A DNA stretch of 64,000 bases from Sphaerochaeta globosa str. Buddy (GTDB lineage Bacteria; Spirochaetota; Spirochaetia; Sphaerochaetales; Sphaerochaetaceae), in contig NC_015152.1 in assembly GCF_000190435.1 (NCBI RefSeq), positions 1,432,458 to 1,496,457 on the forward strand. Reading direction: 5' to 3'. A program made the position numbers and the translations under genes. This document shows positions 41,217 through 51,123 of this stretch, one piece after another (positions within the stretch are counted from its first letter, which is position 1; each line of letters starts with the position of its first letter). The notes under the pieces were generated by a model. It was not told the DNA's origin, searched no databases, and worked only from the letters and a program-made list of their open reading frames with translations.

Positions 41217-43013
41217 ATGGCAAAAGTGTCTGATTCAGTCCTTGAGCAGATCAAGGCACGCATTCCCATCAGTGAAGTAGTCTCAGACTATGTGACACTC
41301 TCCGCTCGTGGGGGAAGGTTGTGGGGGTTATGTCCCTTCCACCAAGAAAAAACCGCCTCATTCTCAGTTGTTGACGATCAAGGGTTCTATTATTGTTTCA
41401 GTTGCAAGAAAGGTGGTTCCATGTTTGATTTCGTCATGGAGATGGAGAAGGTCCCTTTCATTGAATCGGTAAAGATTCTTGCAAAAAAAGCAGGCGTTGA
41501 AATTGCTGAAGAGAGCCCTGAGGACAAAAAGTCCCGTGACCTCAACGAAACACTCTATGATTTGTATGACAAGATAGCAGGTTCCTTTCATTTCCTTTTG
41601 ACTTCCTCTGCGCAAGGGGAACATGCACGTGAATATTTACGCAAGCGAAATGTTGCACAGAACATGTGGGAGACCTTCAACCTAGGCTATGCACCGCAGG
41701 ACAGTTCGTGGTTGTATTCGTTCCTCAAGAAACGGCATTACAGTGATGATTTGCTGGCCCAAAGCGGTTTGTTCAGCCAAAACAATGCAGCCTATCCCTT
41801 ATTCCGTGATCGTCTGATGTTCCCGATTCGTTCCTGGCAGGGTAAAACCGTTGCCTTTGGCGGCCGCGACCTAACCTTCACATCCAAAGCCAAATACATC
41901 AATACTCCTGAAACTGCGATTTATAGTAAAAAACATCATTTATTCGGTTTGTTTGAGTCCCTTGAGACAATCAAGAAAGGGCAGAAGGCAATCCTATGCG
42001 AAGGGAACTTCGATGTAGTTGCCTTACATCAAAGCGGCTTCACCAATGCCATGGCTCCTTTGGGGACAAGCTTTACCGAAGAGCAAGCCAAGCTTCTCAG
42101 ACGGTATTGCACTTCAGTGGAAATTCTCTTCGACAGCGATAAGGCCGGGCAAAGTGCTACCGCCAAATCGTTGGTGATTGCACAGAATTTGGGAATGGAG
42201 AATTCGGTGTTGACACTTGCCAATGCCAAGGATGCATCAGAGCTTGTGCAGCTTGAGGGAGAGCAGGCACTGAAAAGAGCCTTACAACAGCCACAGCAAG
42301 GGTTTCGTTATCTTGTAAACAATGCCGTAAACCAGTATGATATACTGACGCCCAAAGGCAAATCCGCAGTATTTAACGCTGTGAGACCATATTTGGACGC
42401 CACTGCATCATCTATTGAGAAGCAAGACTTAATCAAGAGGTTGGCTGCAGTGTTGAATGTTGACGAATCGTCGATTCATGACGATTATTCACGGAACGCT
42501 CCTGCCGAAGTCAAGGTGGTTGCGACTGTGGGGGAGATGCGGGTCAAACCTCTCAATCCTGCAATAATTTCCGTGGATTTGTATGCGATGTTGACATTGG
42601 TCAACAATAGGGAGTTGTACCTGCAAACGCGGTACAAAATCGCTGTTGAAGACTTGGAAGATGCAGAAGCAGAAGCGCTGTATGACGTATTGGAGGAAGC
42701 TGCCAGGGAAGAAGTTGGGAAGCATGATGAATATATCCTGCAGATGATAGGAGATGAGCAACTTCGCAGTGATGTCGCTTCATCCTTTACCATGGAGGAG
42801 TTCAAGCTTGCACCTCAAAGGGTGATTAATGAAGCGGTGAATCGAATTCAATTAAGGACGTACGAAAAAAAGCGTTTGAGTAATAAACGGCTCTTGGATA
42901 TCAGTCTGCTTGACGGTACCGGGGATGAGGGAATCGAAGAATTGCTGCGGGAGAAAACTGAGATTGACGCAAAGATTGCGCAGCTCAGAAAAGCTCTCGA
43001 GCAGGATATTTAA
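41217..43013 (+). CDS. dnaG: DNA primase
   Basis: 598 residues. The CHC2 zinc finger (C39, H42, C60, C63; CPFHQEKTASFSV and YYCFSCKKGG), primase core (LMFPIRSWQGKTVAFGGRDL), TOPRIM residues (AILCEGNFDVVALHQSG; EILFDSDKAG) and a C-terminal helicase-interacting region are present in order. It makes RNA primers for replication. It lies between ykgJ and rpoD in the classical macromolecular-synthesis arrangement without rpsU. Confidence 0.96.
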   Translation: MAKVSDSVLEQIKARIPISEVVSDYVTLSARGGRLWGLCPFHQEKTASFSVVDDQGFYYCFSCKKGGSMFDFVMEMEKVPFIESVKILAKKAGVEIAEESPEDKKSRDLNETLYDLYDKIAGSFHFLLTSSAQGEHAREYLRKRNVAQNMWETFNLGYAPQDSSWLYSFLKKRHYSDDLLAQSGLFSQNNAAYPLFRDRLMFPIRSWQGKTVAFGGRDLTFTSKAKYINTPETAIYSKKHHLFGLFESLETIKKGQKAILCEGNFDVVALHQSGFTNAMAPLGTSFTEEQAKLLRRYCTSVEILFDSDKAGQSATAKSLVIAQNLGMENSVLTLANAKDASELVQLEGEQALKRALQQPQQGFRYLVNNAVNQYDILTPKGKSAVFNAVRPYLDATASSIEKQDLIKRLAAVLNVDESSIHDDYSRNAPAEVKVVATVGEMRVKPLNPAIISVDLYAMLTLVNNRELYLQTRYKIAVEDLEDAEAEALYDVLEEAAREEVGKHDEYILQMIGDEQLRSDVASSFTMEEFKLAPQRVINEAVNRIQLRTYEKKRLSNKRLLDISLLDGTGDEGIEELLREKTEIDAKIAQLRKALEQDI

Positions 43014-43035
43014 ACAGGGTAGGTAGATAATACAG

Positions 43036-45093
43036 ATGCTTGATGAAAACATTTCGCAGGCCATAGTCAAAGACATGGTGGCGCGTTCAGCAGAGACCGG
43101 ACATGTGACGAAAGAGGACATCAGAAAGGCTCTTGCTCCACAGAATGCCACGGATGAGGCTGTCGATGAAATCATGCAGACCCTCAGTGAGTTGGAAATA
43201 GTCGTCACTGAAAGCGATGAAGTGCCTTCTGCAGCGCTTTTCTCTGATGGTCCTTCCGAGGATGAGATTGATACGGACATGGATGAGGAACCGGATGACG
43301 TCGACCTTTTGGAAGATGATCTGGAGGATGACCTCTCTGTTGATGTGCTGCTTGACAACTTTGCTGATCATCACGATGAAAAACCAGAATCGAAGAAGGG
43401 CGGCAGCGAGGAAAGCGAGGATGATGAAGAGGAAGACGATGTTGTCCTTGATGATGAGGATGAACAATCTCCCTCGATAAAACATCCCTGGAGCGGCATG
43501 GGCACCGATGATGATACCGTAGGTGGCAGTGACCACTTTGTAGACATCTCCAGCCTCGATGACCATGACGGGGATATCGACCATATCCGCCACAATACAA
43601 TTCTAGGAACAGATAAGAGTGATTCAAGCGGTGACGATCCGATCCGCCTGTATCTTCGAGAAATCGGCAAGGAAAATCTGCTTACTGCTGACCAAGAAGT
43701 TGAACTGAGCAAGAAGATGGAAGATGGTGCTCTGATCATCAAGGAAGTCATTCAGGAAAGCGGGGTAATGATTACCCGTTTCTATGATATCATCAAAACA
43801 CTCAATACCAAGATTGAAGGTCAGGAAGAAGAGTACAACGCCAAGGACTACAAGGAGTTGGTTACCAACCAGAAGCGGTTCACCCAGTTTTACCGGGAAC
43901 AGCTGAAGGATGTTCAGGCCAGCCTGAAGAATTATATTGTAAAGAAAGAGCAAATGATCAGCAGCGGCGAGGATGTGTTGCATGATGAGACGCTGATCAA
44001 GACTCGCATAGCATTGCTGAAAAAACTTGCAAAAGTAGATCTGCAGCCTGAGGAGATTACTTCGTTCACCCACGATTTCGTCGATGCAGAAAATAGGATC
44101 CGCTCCTACAAGGAGAAAAAGCAACAGCTTGAGAATAAATTGCATATCTCCTCCGCCAAGGAATTGCGACAGCTTGGCCGTGACCTCGCCACCCAGTCCA
44201 GAAGTGCAAAAATTGAAGAGGAACTCCACCTTTCCAGTGATACCATCAAGGATCTTATCCGTGAGTTGCAACTTACCGATAAGGATTTGAGACAGATTGA
44301 GTATCAGTTCGAGGAGACGTGTGAAAATATTCTCCAGCACTCAACCAAGATCAAGTATGGACAGAAGATGATGAAGGATGCCAAGGATCGTTTGATCCGT
44401 GCCAACCTCAGGCTTGTAGTGTCCATTGCCAAGAAATATACCAACCGTGGTCTCCATTTCTTCGATTTGGTTCAGGAAGGCAATATTGGATTGATCAAGG
44501 CAGTAGAGAAGTTTGAATACCGCAAGGGCTTTAAATTTTCCACGTATGCCACATGGTGGATCCGTCAGGCGATTACTCGCTCAATCAGCGACCAGGCCCG
44601 TACCATCCGTGTTCCCGTGCATATGATCGAACAGATCAACAAGGTGGTCAGGGAGTCGAGGATGTTGATGCAGTCGCTGGGTCGCGAACCTACCGATGAG
44701 GAAGTGGCTGAGAAGCTTGGCTGGACTGAGAGCAAGGTAAAGGCAGTCAAGAATGTCGCCCGTGAACCTATCAGTCTGGAGACTCCGGTAGGTGAGGAAG
44801 AAGACTCTTTGCTCTCAGATTTCATCGAGGACAAGGAAGTGGAGAATCCTGCCACCCAGACCGCTTATTCGTTGCTCCAGGAGCAACTTAAGGATGTACT
44901 TGCAACGCTTCCGGCACGTGAGCAGGAGGTCCTGAAGATGAGATTCGGCCTAGAGGACGGATATTCATTGACACTGGAGGAAGTTGGATTGTATTTTGAG
45001 TTGACTAGGGAACGTATCCGCCAGATCGAGGCCAAGGCACTCAGAAGGCTCAGACATCCTAAGCGTAGTAGAAAATTGAAGGATTTCATTTGA
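43036..45093 (+). CDS. rpoD: Primary sigma factor RpoD
   Basis: 685 residues. Region 1.1 at the start, a very acidic stretch (about 74-150, many Asp/Glu, e.g. [17 protein letters not shown] and [11 protein letters not shown]), region 1.2 ([29 protein letters not shown]), a non-conserved insert, region 2 ([42 protein letters not shown]), region 3, and region 4 helix-turn-helix ([25 protein letters not shown]). It recognises -35/-10 promoters of the TTGACA/TATAAT type, which is consistent with those proposed here. Follows dnaG by 22 bases. Confidence 0.97.
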   Translation: MLDENISQAIVKDMVARSAETGHVTKEDIRKALAPQNATDEAVDEIMQTLSELEIVVTESDEVPSAALFSDGPSEDEIDTDMDEEPDDVDLLEDDLEDDLSVDVLLDNFADHHDEKPESKKGGSEESEDDEEEDDVVLDDEDEQSPSIKHPWSGMGTDDDTVGGSDHFVDISSLDDHDGDIDHIRHNTILGTDKSDSSGDDPIRLYLREIGKENLLTADQEVELSKKMEDGALIIKEVIQESGVMITRFYDIIKTLNTKIEGQEEEYNAKDYKELVTNQKRFTQFYREQLKDVQASLKNYIVKKEQMISSGEDVLHDETLIKTRIALLKKLAKVDLQPEEITSFTHDFVDAENRIRSYKEKKQQLENKLHISSAKELRQLGRDLATQSRSAKIEEELHLSSDTIKDLIRELQLTDKDLRQIEYQFEETCENILQHSTKIKYGQKMMKDAKDRLIRANLRLVVSIAKKYTNRGLHFFDLVQEGNIGLIKAVEKFEYRKGFKFSTYATWWIRQAITRSISDQARTIRVPVHMIEQINKVVRESRMLMQSLGREPTDEEVAEKLGWTESKVKAVKNVAREPISLETPVGEEEDSLLSDFIEDKEVENPATQTAYSLLQEQLKDVLATLPAREQEVLKMRFGLEDGYSLTLEEVGLYFELTRERIRQIEAKALRRLRHPKRSRKLKDFI

Positions 45094-45110
45094 GATACAG
45101 GGAGAAGATG

Positions 45111-45929
45111 ATGGAAGAAGCAGAAGTATTTGCAAAACTCAGCCAATTGCAGGAAGACCTGACTGTGCGGTTTGCCCTTGAGGATGAGATTGTCAAGTTG
45201 CCAAGAGATCTGAAGGTCAAGCAGGAACTGCTGGACAAGATCAACTTGGAATATATTGATGAACATGCTCACAGTGAAGCTGCCAAGGATGACTTGAGGA
45301 GTCTGCGCATCCAGTACGATGATGCCGTACATGCCCGTGAAAATTCTGAGAAGCAGATGGAATTGATTTCCACCCAGCGTGAGTTTGAAGCGCTTGAGAA
45401 GGAAATCAAGGATGCTGCAGCCAAGGAACAAAACCTTTTGAAGCAGTTGCACGTCAAAGAGAAGCAGGTCCATGAGTTTGGTGACCGTCTTACGGAAAAA
45501 GAGCAGCTGATGATATTGCAGAAGCAGGAAGTAGATAACGAGGCCAGCAAGATTGAAGCCTTGCTTTCCGAGAAGAGAAATCAGCTTTCAAAGCTCGAGA
45601 CTAAATGCGTACAATACATCACCGGTGATATCACCGAAGATCTGTACAATAAGTTTTGCAATATTGTAAAGAACAAGAAGGGCAAGGGTATCGTGCCCAT
45701 TCACGGTTTGGTCTGTCAGGGATGTCACATTGTGCTTCCCATTCAGTTTGTAAACGATGTCCGTTCTGCAAAGGACATTGAGTTCTGCCCGTACTGCAGC
45801 CGCATTCTCTATTATGAAGAGGTTGAGGGAGCAGATGAGCAGTTCCGCAAGAGAATCGAGGATGTTGAGATCGAGGAAGGCGGACTTTCCGACTTTGTCG
45901 ATTCCAGCGAATTCGACGACCTTCTCTAG
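45111..45929 (+). CDS. CdsZ-like coiled-coil protein with C4 zinc ribbon
   Basis: 272 residues. A long helical coiled coil (about 5-180, rich in Glu, Lys, Gln, Leu) is followed by a zinc ribbon: VCQGCHIVLP and FCPYCSRILYYEE, two CxxC pairs. This is the zinc-ribbon family also called zf-RING_7/CdsZ in chlamydiae and spirochaetes, of uncertain role. The ATG at 45111 has GGAG 6 bases upstream and is 18 bases after the rpoD stop; an in-frame TTG at 45090 overlaps rpoD. An acidic C-terminal tail follows. Cotranscribed with dnaG-rpoD, and directly upstream of rnpB. Confidence 0.82.
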   Translation: MEEAEVFAKLSQLQEDLTVRFALEDEIVKLPRDLKVKQELLDKINLEYIDEHAHSEAAKDDLRSLRIQYDDAVHARENSEKQMELISTQREFEALEKEIKDAAAKEQNLLKQLHVKEKQVHEFGDRLTEKEQLMILQKQEVDNEASKIEALLSEKRNQLSKLETKCVQYITGDITEDLYNKFCNIVKNKKGKGIVPIHGLVCQGCHIVLPIQFVNDVRSAKDIEFCPYCSRILYYEEVEGADEQFRKRIEDVEIEEGGLSDFVDSSEFDDLL

Positions 45930-45939
45930 GCTTTTTTAC

Positions 45940-46274
45940 AAGGTAGGCGAGATGATCGCGGGCGGTCGAAAGACCGCTTGAGGAAAGTCCGGGCTCCATA
46001 GGACATGATGCCGGGTAACACCCGGGAGCGGCGACGCTATAGAGAGCACCACAGAAAATATACCGCCGATTATTCGGTAAGGGTGAAATGGTGGGGTAAG
46101 AGCCCACCGCACCACTGGTAACAGGGGTGGCAGGGTAAGCCTCGTCAGGAGCAAAACCAAGCAGCAGGTTGGGTTGTCCGCCTTGAGCCTGCGGGTCGGT
46201 TGCTACAGCGTCTTGGTAACAAGAAGCGTGGATAGATGATCATCCGATACAGAACCCGGCTTATTGCCTGCCTT
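45940..46274 (+). ncRNA. rnpB: RNase P RNA, bacterial type A
   Basis: All universal segments are present: GAGGAAAGTCCGGGCTCC (P4 5' half), ACAGAAAATATACCGCC, GGGTAAGAGCCCACCG and the 3' end ACAGAACCCGGCTTA. P1 is formed by AAGGTAGGC (45940-45948) with GCCTGCCTT (46266-46274), one G-T pair included. It cleaves tRNA 5' leaders. A run of eight T follows the 3' end and may terminate it. Confidence 0.97.
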
Positions 46275-46283
46275 GTTTTTTTT
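46275..46283 (+). terminator. T run after RNase P RNA
   Basis: GTTTTTTTT directly after the P1 helix; P1 could act as the terminator stem. The next gene's ATG is only 22 bases downstream. Confidence 0.5.
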
Positions 46284-46304
46284 GATGGTATAGGAGAACA
46301 GAAG

Positions 46305-47072
46305 ATGATGAGAACGCGTTATTGCACCCTTCTTCTGTTCTCCTTTTGTTTGCTTTTTGTAGGCTGCCAAAAATCTGAATCGAACCTTGAGGAACTTGCA
46401 CTGCAAGGCAAGTTCGAACTTTTGGAACGTATAGCCTCTGACGATTTTTCCCGAACGTACCAGAAAAGTTCGCTCTTTTATGTAGCATTGGCACAAGAAC
46501 GACAAGGCAACGTACAAGAAGCGGCATTAAGTTTGAGGCTTTATCTGGCTTTGGCAGGGACACAAGGCTCTTCAGAAGCCGCTAAGAACTTGGCTGTCCT
46601 GGTGGGAAATCGTGCAGGAGATTCGGCTTTGGTCATCGAGATGGGTCTCTTGCTCGAAGAACAACAAGCACTGAACGAGACAACAGCAAAAGAATTGTAC
46701 CAAGCATTGCTTGCAGACAAAAGGATTGAGGATGCCCATAGAGTGTTCTCAACGTATTTGAAAGGGACACTCGATGGCCTTTCCTATGCAAAAGTGTTGA
46801 TTGAAGCGCAGGCTTCTTTCTCGCTGGTCATGCAGGCACTCGATGCGTTGCCTATTGGGGATGCTGTAAATCTGCTCTTGTCTGTCAGCAGTACCGAGCT
46901 GGGCATGCAGCGTTCGTTTGATTACTACAGCTACGCCATTACGTATGAGCGTAAGAACCTTGATGAGAAGCAGAAACAGGTGTTGTATGCTTCTCTTGCC
47001 CGATTCGCAAGCCAAGCTGATCTTAGGGTCCAGGCAAACAAGTACCAAAGCTTGGCCCAACCATTACCATGA
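46305..47072 (+). CDS. Lipoprotein with TPR-like helices, unknown function
   Basis: 255 residues. A lipoprotein signal peptide (MMRTRYCTLLLFSFCLLFVGC) gives a lipidated Cys about 21. The mature part is helical and repetitive (LALQGKFELLERIASDD..., VALAQERQGNVQEAALSLRLYLALAG, ELYQALLADKRIEDAHRVF), like TPR/SEL1 repeats. Its place is probably the inner or outer membrane. AGGAG is 8 bases before the ATG. The next gene starts 13 bases downstream on the same strand. Confidence 0.75.
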   Translation: MMRTRYCTLLLFSFCLLFVGCQKSESNLEELALQGKFELLERIASDDFSRTYQKSSLFYVALAQERQGNVQEAALSLRLYLALAGTQGSSEAAKNLAVLVGNRAGDSALVIEMGLLLEEQQALNETTAKELYQALLADKRIEDAHRVFSTYLKGTLDGLSYAKVLIEAQASFSLVMQALDALPIGDAVNLLLSVSSTELGMQRSFDYYSYAITYERKNLDEKQKQVLYASLARFASQADLRVQANKYQSLAQPLP

Positions 47073-47085
47073 ACAAGGATATGAT

Positions 47086-49566
47086 ATGCAGATTTTAGAT
47101 ACGATTGCCGATGACCTGTTGTTGATTCAGAATCCTGCCCGCTATACGGGTGGGGAATTCCATTATGGAGACAAAGATCTGTCAAAAGTGAATTTTCACG
47201 CAGCAATTTGCTTTCCTGATTTATATGAGATAGGAATGAGCAACAATGCAGTGAGAATCCTTTACGACTTGCTCAACACTATGGAAGACGTCTACTGCGA
47301 CCGAGTATTCTCTGTTGCTTCTGATTTTGAACAATTGCTGAGGGGTAAACAGATTCCCCTTTATACCTTGGATTTGCATATGCCGCTTTCACAGCTCGAT
47401 ATGCTTGGAATCTCCATCGGCTATGAGCTATGTGCAACAAACATCCTGCAAGTCCTCGAACTTGGAGGAATCCCACTACACGCTTGCGACCGTACCGATG
47501 AACATCCGATTGTCATCTGTGGAGGTCCTGCCGTAACCAATCCTCTTCCGTTTTCCCCCTTCATGGACTTTGTCTACATCGGGGAAGCTGAAGGTGGGCT
47601 GGAGGATTTGACACAACTGCTGATTGATGCGAAAAAGCAACACAAGACAAGAGCCGAGAAGATAGCGTTGCTTAAGGAGCTTTCCTATCTCTGGTACCCG
47701 GGTAAAAAGCTAGCATCACGATTCATTGACACTACCTTCGCTTCTTCTGGTTCCCATACCTATGGTCATTATGTGGTACCCAACTTCAAGGTAGCCCAGG
47801 ATAATGGTGTGGTGGAGATTATGCGCGGCTGTCCCAATAGTTGCCGTTTTTGCCATGCAGGGCAGTATTACAAGCCCTATCGGCAGAAATTGTACAGCAC
47901 CATGGTTGAGCAGGTTGAGCAGCACGTCAGCGATTTCGGCTATCGTGAGGTAACCCTCTCTTCGCTTTCAAGCGGCGATCATCCCTATATCAAGGAGTTG
48001 ATTGAGACGCTGAACAAGGAATACTCCAATCGTCATGTTTCCTTCTCTCTTCCCAGTCTGAAAGTCAACACGTTCTCGCTGGGGATACTTGAACAGCTTT
48101 CCGAAGTTCGCAAGAGTGGTTTGACGTTTGCCATTGAGACTCCCAAGGCAGCTTGGCAACGTGCAATGAACAAGGAAGTGCCACTGGAGCAGGTGATCGA
48201 AATCGCCCGTGAGGCTAAAAGTCGTGGTTGGAAACTGGCAAAATTCTACTTCATGGTTGGTCTTCCTTTTGTCGACCGGGAAGTTGAGAACCAGGCAATC
48301 GTCGATTATGTGGGGGCGATTTACGATGCTACCCGCCTTTCAATGAATATAAATATCGGAACCTTCATTCCAAAGCCCCATACACCATTTCAATGGTGCA
48401 GCCAGATAACTCCCCAGCAGTCGTATGAACAGCTTTCTTCGCTGAAGAAGGCGATCAACGAACGCATCAGGGGCTGCAAGGTGAGTTACCATGAGCCGAA
48501 CATCAGCTATCTGGAAGGTTTGATCAGCCGCGGTGATGAGCGCTATGCAGATGTAATCGAGAAAGCATACCAGAAGGGATGCCGCCTCGATGCCTGGGAT
48601 GAACATATGCGGGCCGATCTCTGGATGCAAGCTATAGCTGAGGCTGATTACGATCCGAATTCCTGTATATTCGAACCATATGGTTTGGAGGAGGACCTTC
48701 CTTGGGACTCGGTGAGCATGCGGGTAAGCAAGAAATTCTTCAAGGATGAGTATGAGATGGCCAAGAGCCTTCTTTTGACCGAGAGATGCCTAGAATCGTG
48801 CGATCATCTTTGCGGAGTCTGCTCAAAAGTTGCTGAAGTTGTTGACACCACCCACAAGGATCCGATTCTTGAACAGGTGAGAGACAAATCCTTGGTTATC
48901 GAACCAAAGATTGAGGTACAAGCAAAAACCGTACAAGCGGTAATTACCTACCGTCGCTTTGGGCAATCACTGTATATCAGTCACATTCATGCCATGCGCA
49001 ATTTTGAAATGGCTTTTCAGCGATCTAAAGTAGGGGTGCAGTTCACCCAAGGCTTCAATCCCAAGCCCAAGCTTGAGTTTGTCAATCCTCTCTCTGTCGG
49101 CATAGCCGGTGAACAGGAGGTGATGCTTGCCGAGCTTATCGATGGCCCTGATCTTACCGAGCAGGCAGTGAAAGAAAAGTTACAGGCAGCCTTGAACGCA
49201 GGGTATGAGCTTGACCAGGTCCTGTTCCTACGACTCGAAAAGAAACATTCCTTGGCAAAGTATCTGAAGGGAAGCCTCTATACGATTGATACCAGAGAGG
49301 ATGAGCAAAGCCGCTTGTTGCTGGAATCGTTTTGTATGCAGGACATGAAGGATATCGTAGTGCATAAGGAAGGCGATACGCTGTTCTCTGTGCGGCTGGA
49401 AGGTGAGAAGAATCTGGTAAAGTTGCTTTTCGGCAATGAAACTGACAAGTTCGAACTGGCGAGTCGGCTACGCATTACCCGAAAAGCGCTCTATGCAGGT
49501 TCCTGGGGTGTTTCCTATCCTGAGTTCTTCACTGCAATGATGCAAAAGCAAGGATCAGACCAATAA
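47086..49566 (+). CDS. Fused radical SAM protein (TIGR03960-type) with DUF2344 domain
   Basis: 826 residues. N-terminal B12-binding-like region (about 30-200; INFHAAICFPDLYEIGMSNN-like), radical SAM core with C-P-N-S-C-R-F-C (CxxxCxxC, near 250) and a C-terminal DUF2344/TIGR03936 domain (about 620-826; YRRFGQSLYISHIHAMRNFEMAFQRS, FTQGFNPKPKLEFVNPLSVG). In many bacteria these are two adjacent genes; here they are fused. No substrate is proven for the family; links to RNA modification or rnpB-proximal genes are only positional. AAGG precedes the ATG. It overlaps the convergent regulator by 12 bases. Confidence 0.88.
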   Translation: MQILDTIADDLLLIQNPARYTGGEFHYGDKDLSKVNFHAAICFPDLYEIGMSNNAVRILYDLLNTMEDVYCDRVFSVASDFEQLLRGKQIPLYTLDLHMPLSQLDMLGISIGYELCATNILQVLELGGIPLHACDRTDEHPIVICGGPAVTNPLPFSPFMDFVYIGEAEGGLEDLTQLLIDAKKQHKTRAEKIALLKELSYLWYPGKKLASRFIDTTFASSGSHTYGHYVVPNFKVAQDNGVVEIMRGCPNSCRFCHAGQYYKPYRQKLYSTMVEQVEQHVSDFGYREVTLSSLSSGDHPYIKELIETLNKEYSNRHVSFSLPSLKVNTFSLGILEQLSEVRKSGLTFAIETPKAAWQRAMNKEVPLEQVIEIAREAKSRGWKLAKFYFMVGLPFVDREVENQAIVDYVGAIYDATRLSMNINIGTFIPKPHTPFQWCSQITPQQSYEQLSSLKKAINERIRGCKVSYHEPNISYLEGLISRGDERYADVIEKAYQKGCRLDAWDEHMRADLWMQAIAEADYDPNSCIFEPYGLEEDLPWDSVSMRVSKKFFKDEYEMAKSLLLTERCLESCDHLCGVCSKVAEVVDTTHKDPILEQVRDKSLVIEPKIEVQAKTVQAVITYRRFGQSLYISHIHAMRNFEMAFQRSKVGVQFTQGFNPKPKLEFVNPLSVGIAGEQEVMLAELIDGPDLTEQAVKEKLQAALNAGYELDQVLFLRLEKKHSLAKYLKGSLYTIDTREDEQSRLLLESFCMQDMKDIVVHKEGDTLFSVRLEGEKNLVKLLFGNETDKFELASRLRITRKALYAGSWGVSYPEFFTAMMQKQGSDQ

Positions 49567-50196
49567 AAGTTCGATACGTGGCAGGGCCTCCTGAGGCCCT
49601 ACCATCATCAGCGTGTCTTCTACTTGCAGACGGAAATACGGACCCGGGGAGAGGGTGATGGACCCCTCCCTCCGTATAGCTACCACTGTAGCTCCCGTTT
49701 CCTGCCAGAATCGCAATTCACCCAAGGACTTGCCGATAGCTTTGCTTTGCTGAGGTACCGCATAGCTGAAAAGGGGAAAAGGATTTGACTCGGCAAAGTG
49801 GCTATGTATGGAGAATAAATCCTTGGCAAGAGAAAATAACTCTCGGTCCAATGCTTCATGTTCATCCATAAGAATTCGCATGCGATGAAGCAGGTGTTTT
49901 GACTCATCGTGCTTTTCATACGTTTCCATAAAAGCTTTAGCTTGCTTTTTGCTCAGAACGCGTACTCCGCTGTTTTGCATTACCTCAACAACACCCTGTT
50001 CTTCAAGCAGGGCAAATGACCGACGGATGGTTTCCGGTGAGACTCCATACTCGCCGCTGAGCAGAGTTCTACCGGAAAGCTTGACTCCCTCGGCAAATTC
50101 ATGATTTGAGATTCGTTTTGCAATGTCGACTGCAATGCGTTCATAGATGGCACTCGTTTCCCGTTTTTTTGGTCGGTTGGGTTGCAGTGGTTCCAT
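49555..50196 (-). CDS. BusR-like regulator: GntR winged helix plus RCK_C (TrkA_C) domain
   Basis: 213 residues. GntR-type helix-turn-helix (IYERIAVDIAKRISNHEFAEGVKLSGRTLLSGEYGVSPETIRRSFALLEEQGVV), a helical linker (about 85-125), and a C-terminal RCK_C domain (IGKSLGELRFWQETGATVVAIRREGSITLSPGPYFRLQVEDTLMMVG). This is the layout of BusR, a c-di-AMP-binding repressor of osmolyte transport in Lactococcus and Streptococcus. The GAGGAG site 10 bases before the ATG at 50196 lies inside the end of mazG, so both are cotranscribed. No bus transporter is nearby; its target may be elsewhere. c-di-AMP binding is inferred. Confidence 0.82.
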   Translation of the reverse strand: MEPLQPNRPKKRETSAIYERIAVDIAKRISNHEFAEGVKLSGRTLLSGEYGVSPETIRRSFALLEEQGVVEVMQNSGVRVLSKKQAKAFMETYEKHDESKHLLHRMRILMDEHEALDRELFSLAKDLFSIHSHFAESNPFPLFSYAVPQQSKAIGKSLGELRFWQETGATVVAIRREGSITLSPGPYFRLQVEDTLMMVGPQEALPRIELLLV

Positions 50197-50203
50197 CACT
50201 TGC

Positions 50204-51040
50204 TCACTCCTCGCTTTGTGATCGTTCATCTGCTTTGATTTCCTCCCAAAGCCGATCCATTTCACTCAGGTTGTCCTTATGCAATGCAATGCCTTGGTCT
50301 TGGGAACGTTTGTATAACGCATTAAAGCGTCGTTTCATTTTCTGATTCGATCGATGAAGTGCCAATGAGGGGTTGAATCCAAGGTAGCGGGCAAGATTCA
50401 CCGCAGCAAACAACAAATCTCCCAACTCCATCTCCAGGTCCTCGTTCTTGTCCTGTTGATGCTCAAAAGCAGTGTTGACTTCCTTAAGTTCTTCTGCAAC
50501 TTTCTCAAATACCCCTTGGGCATCGGGCCAATCAAAGCCAACCTTACGAATTTTCTGCTGGATTTCATTAGCCATTTCCAAAGGGGGAAGGGAAGGGGGA
50601 ACCCGGCTGAAGAAATCGTCTTTCTCATGAGTCTTTCCTTCCACATTTTGTTTGATGGCATTCCATACATCGATGACTTCTTTGCTGTTTGAGACTTTTT
50701 GGTCGGAAAAGACATGCGGGTGTCGGCGGATAAGCTTCTCGCAAACCTGATTCAGTGCTTCTATGCTTGCACTTGCATCTGTTTCTTGATGCATTTCCAG
50801 GAGCATCATGGCATTGAGCAACACATCACCAAGTTCTTCCTGTTGTCCCTCGTCATCATCAGAAAGGATAGCATCGAGGTACTCATAGGTTTCATCGATG
50901 AGATGGGTAGAGACTTGTTTGGGGCTCTGTTCCCTGTCCCATGGACAGCCTTGTTCACTGCGTAGCAGGCTGACGATAGCAAAGAGTTGCATCAGGGCAT
51001 CACTAAGGGTTGTTTTCTTTTCAAGGGTGAAGTCAATCAT
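50204..51040 (-). CDS. mazG: Nucleoside triphosphate pyrophosphohydrolase MazG
   Basis: 278 residues with two MazG repeats. First: GCPWDREQSPKQVSTHLIDETYEYLDAI with EELGDVLLNAMML. Second: EKVAEELKEVNTAF with EMELGDLLFAAVNLARYLG. These Glu/Asp sets bind Mg2+ and hydrolyse NTPs to NMP plus PPi. Typical length is 260-280. The ATG at 51040 matches the family N-terminus (MIDFTLEKK); there is no good Shine-Dalgarno site, and a -10 box TATACT ends 7 bases before it. Divergent from the YtrA-type gntR. Confidence 0.92.
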   Translation of the reverse strand: MIDFTLEKKTTLSDALMQLFAIVSLLRSEQGCPWDREQSPKQVSTHLIDETYEYLDAILSDDDEGQQEELGDVLLNAMMLLEMHQETDASASIEALNQVCEKLIRRHPHVFSDQKVSNSKEVIDVWNAIKQNVEGKTHEKDDFFSRVPPSLPPLEMANEIQQKIRKVGFDWPDAQGVFEKVAEELKEVNTAFEHQQDKNEDLEMELGDLLFAAVNLARYLGFNPSLALHRSNQKMKRRFNALYKRSQDQGIALHKDNLSEMDRLWEEIKADERSQSEE

Positions 51041-51047
51041 GCATACG

Positions 51048-51076
51048 AGTATACCTGTTCCCGGCAATCTTGAGAA
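51048..51076 (-). promoter_or_regulatory. Predicted promoter of mazG
   Basis: Minus strand TTCTCA (51071-51076), 17 bases, TATACT (51048-51053), 7 bases before the ATG; implies a leaderless transcript. The -35 box is weak. Confidence 0.35.
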
Positions 51077-51095
51077 CAGGAAATAGTTGAACCTC

Positions 51096-51123
51096 TTGAC
51101 ATGATGTTATAACTGTATATACT
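51096..51123 (+). promoter_or_regulatory. Promoter of the gntR-ABC operon
   Basis: TTGACA (51096-51101), 16 bases, TATACT (51118-51123). The -10 box is inside the inverted repeat at 51113-51135. Confidence 0.75.
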
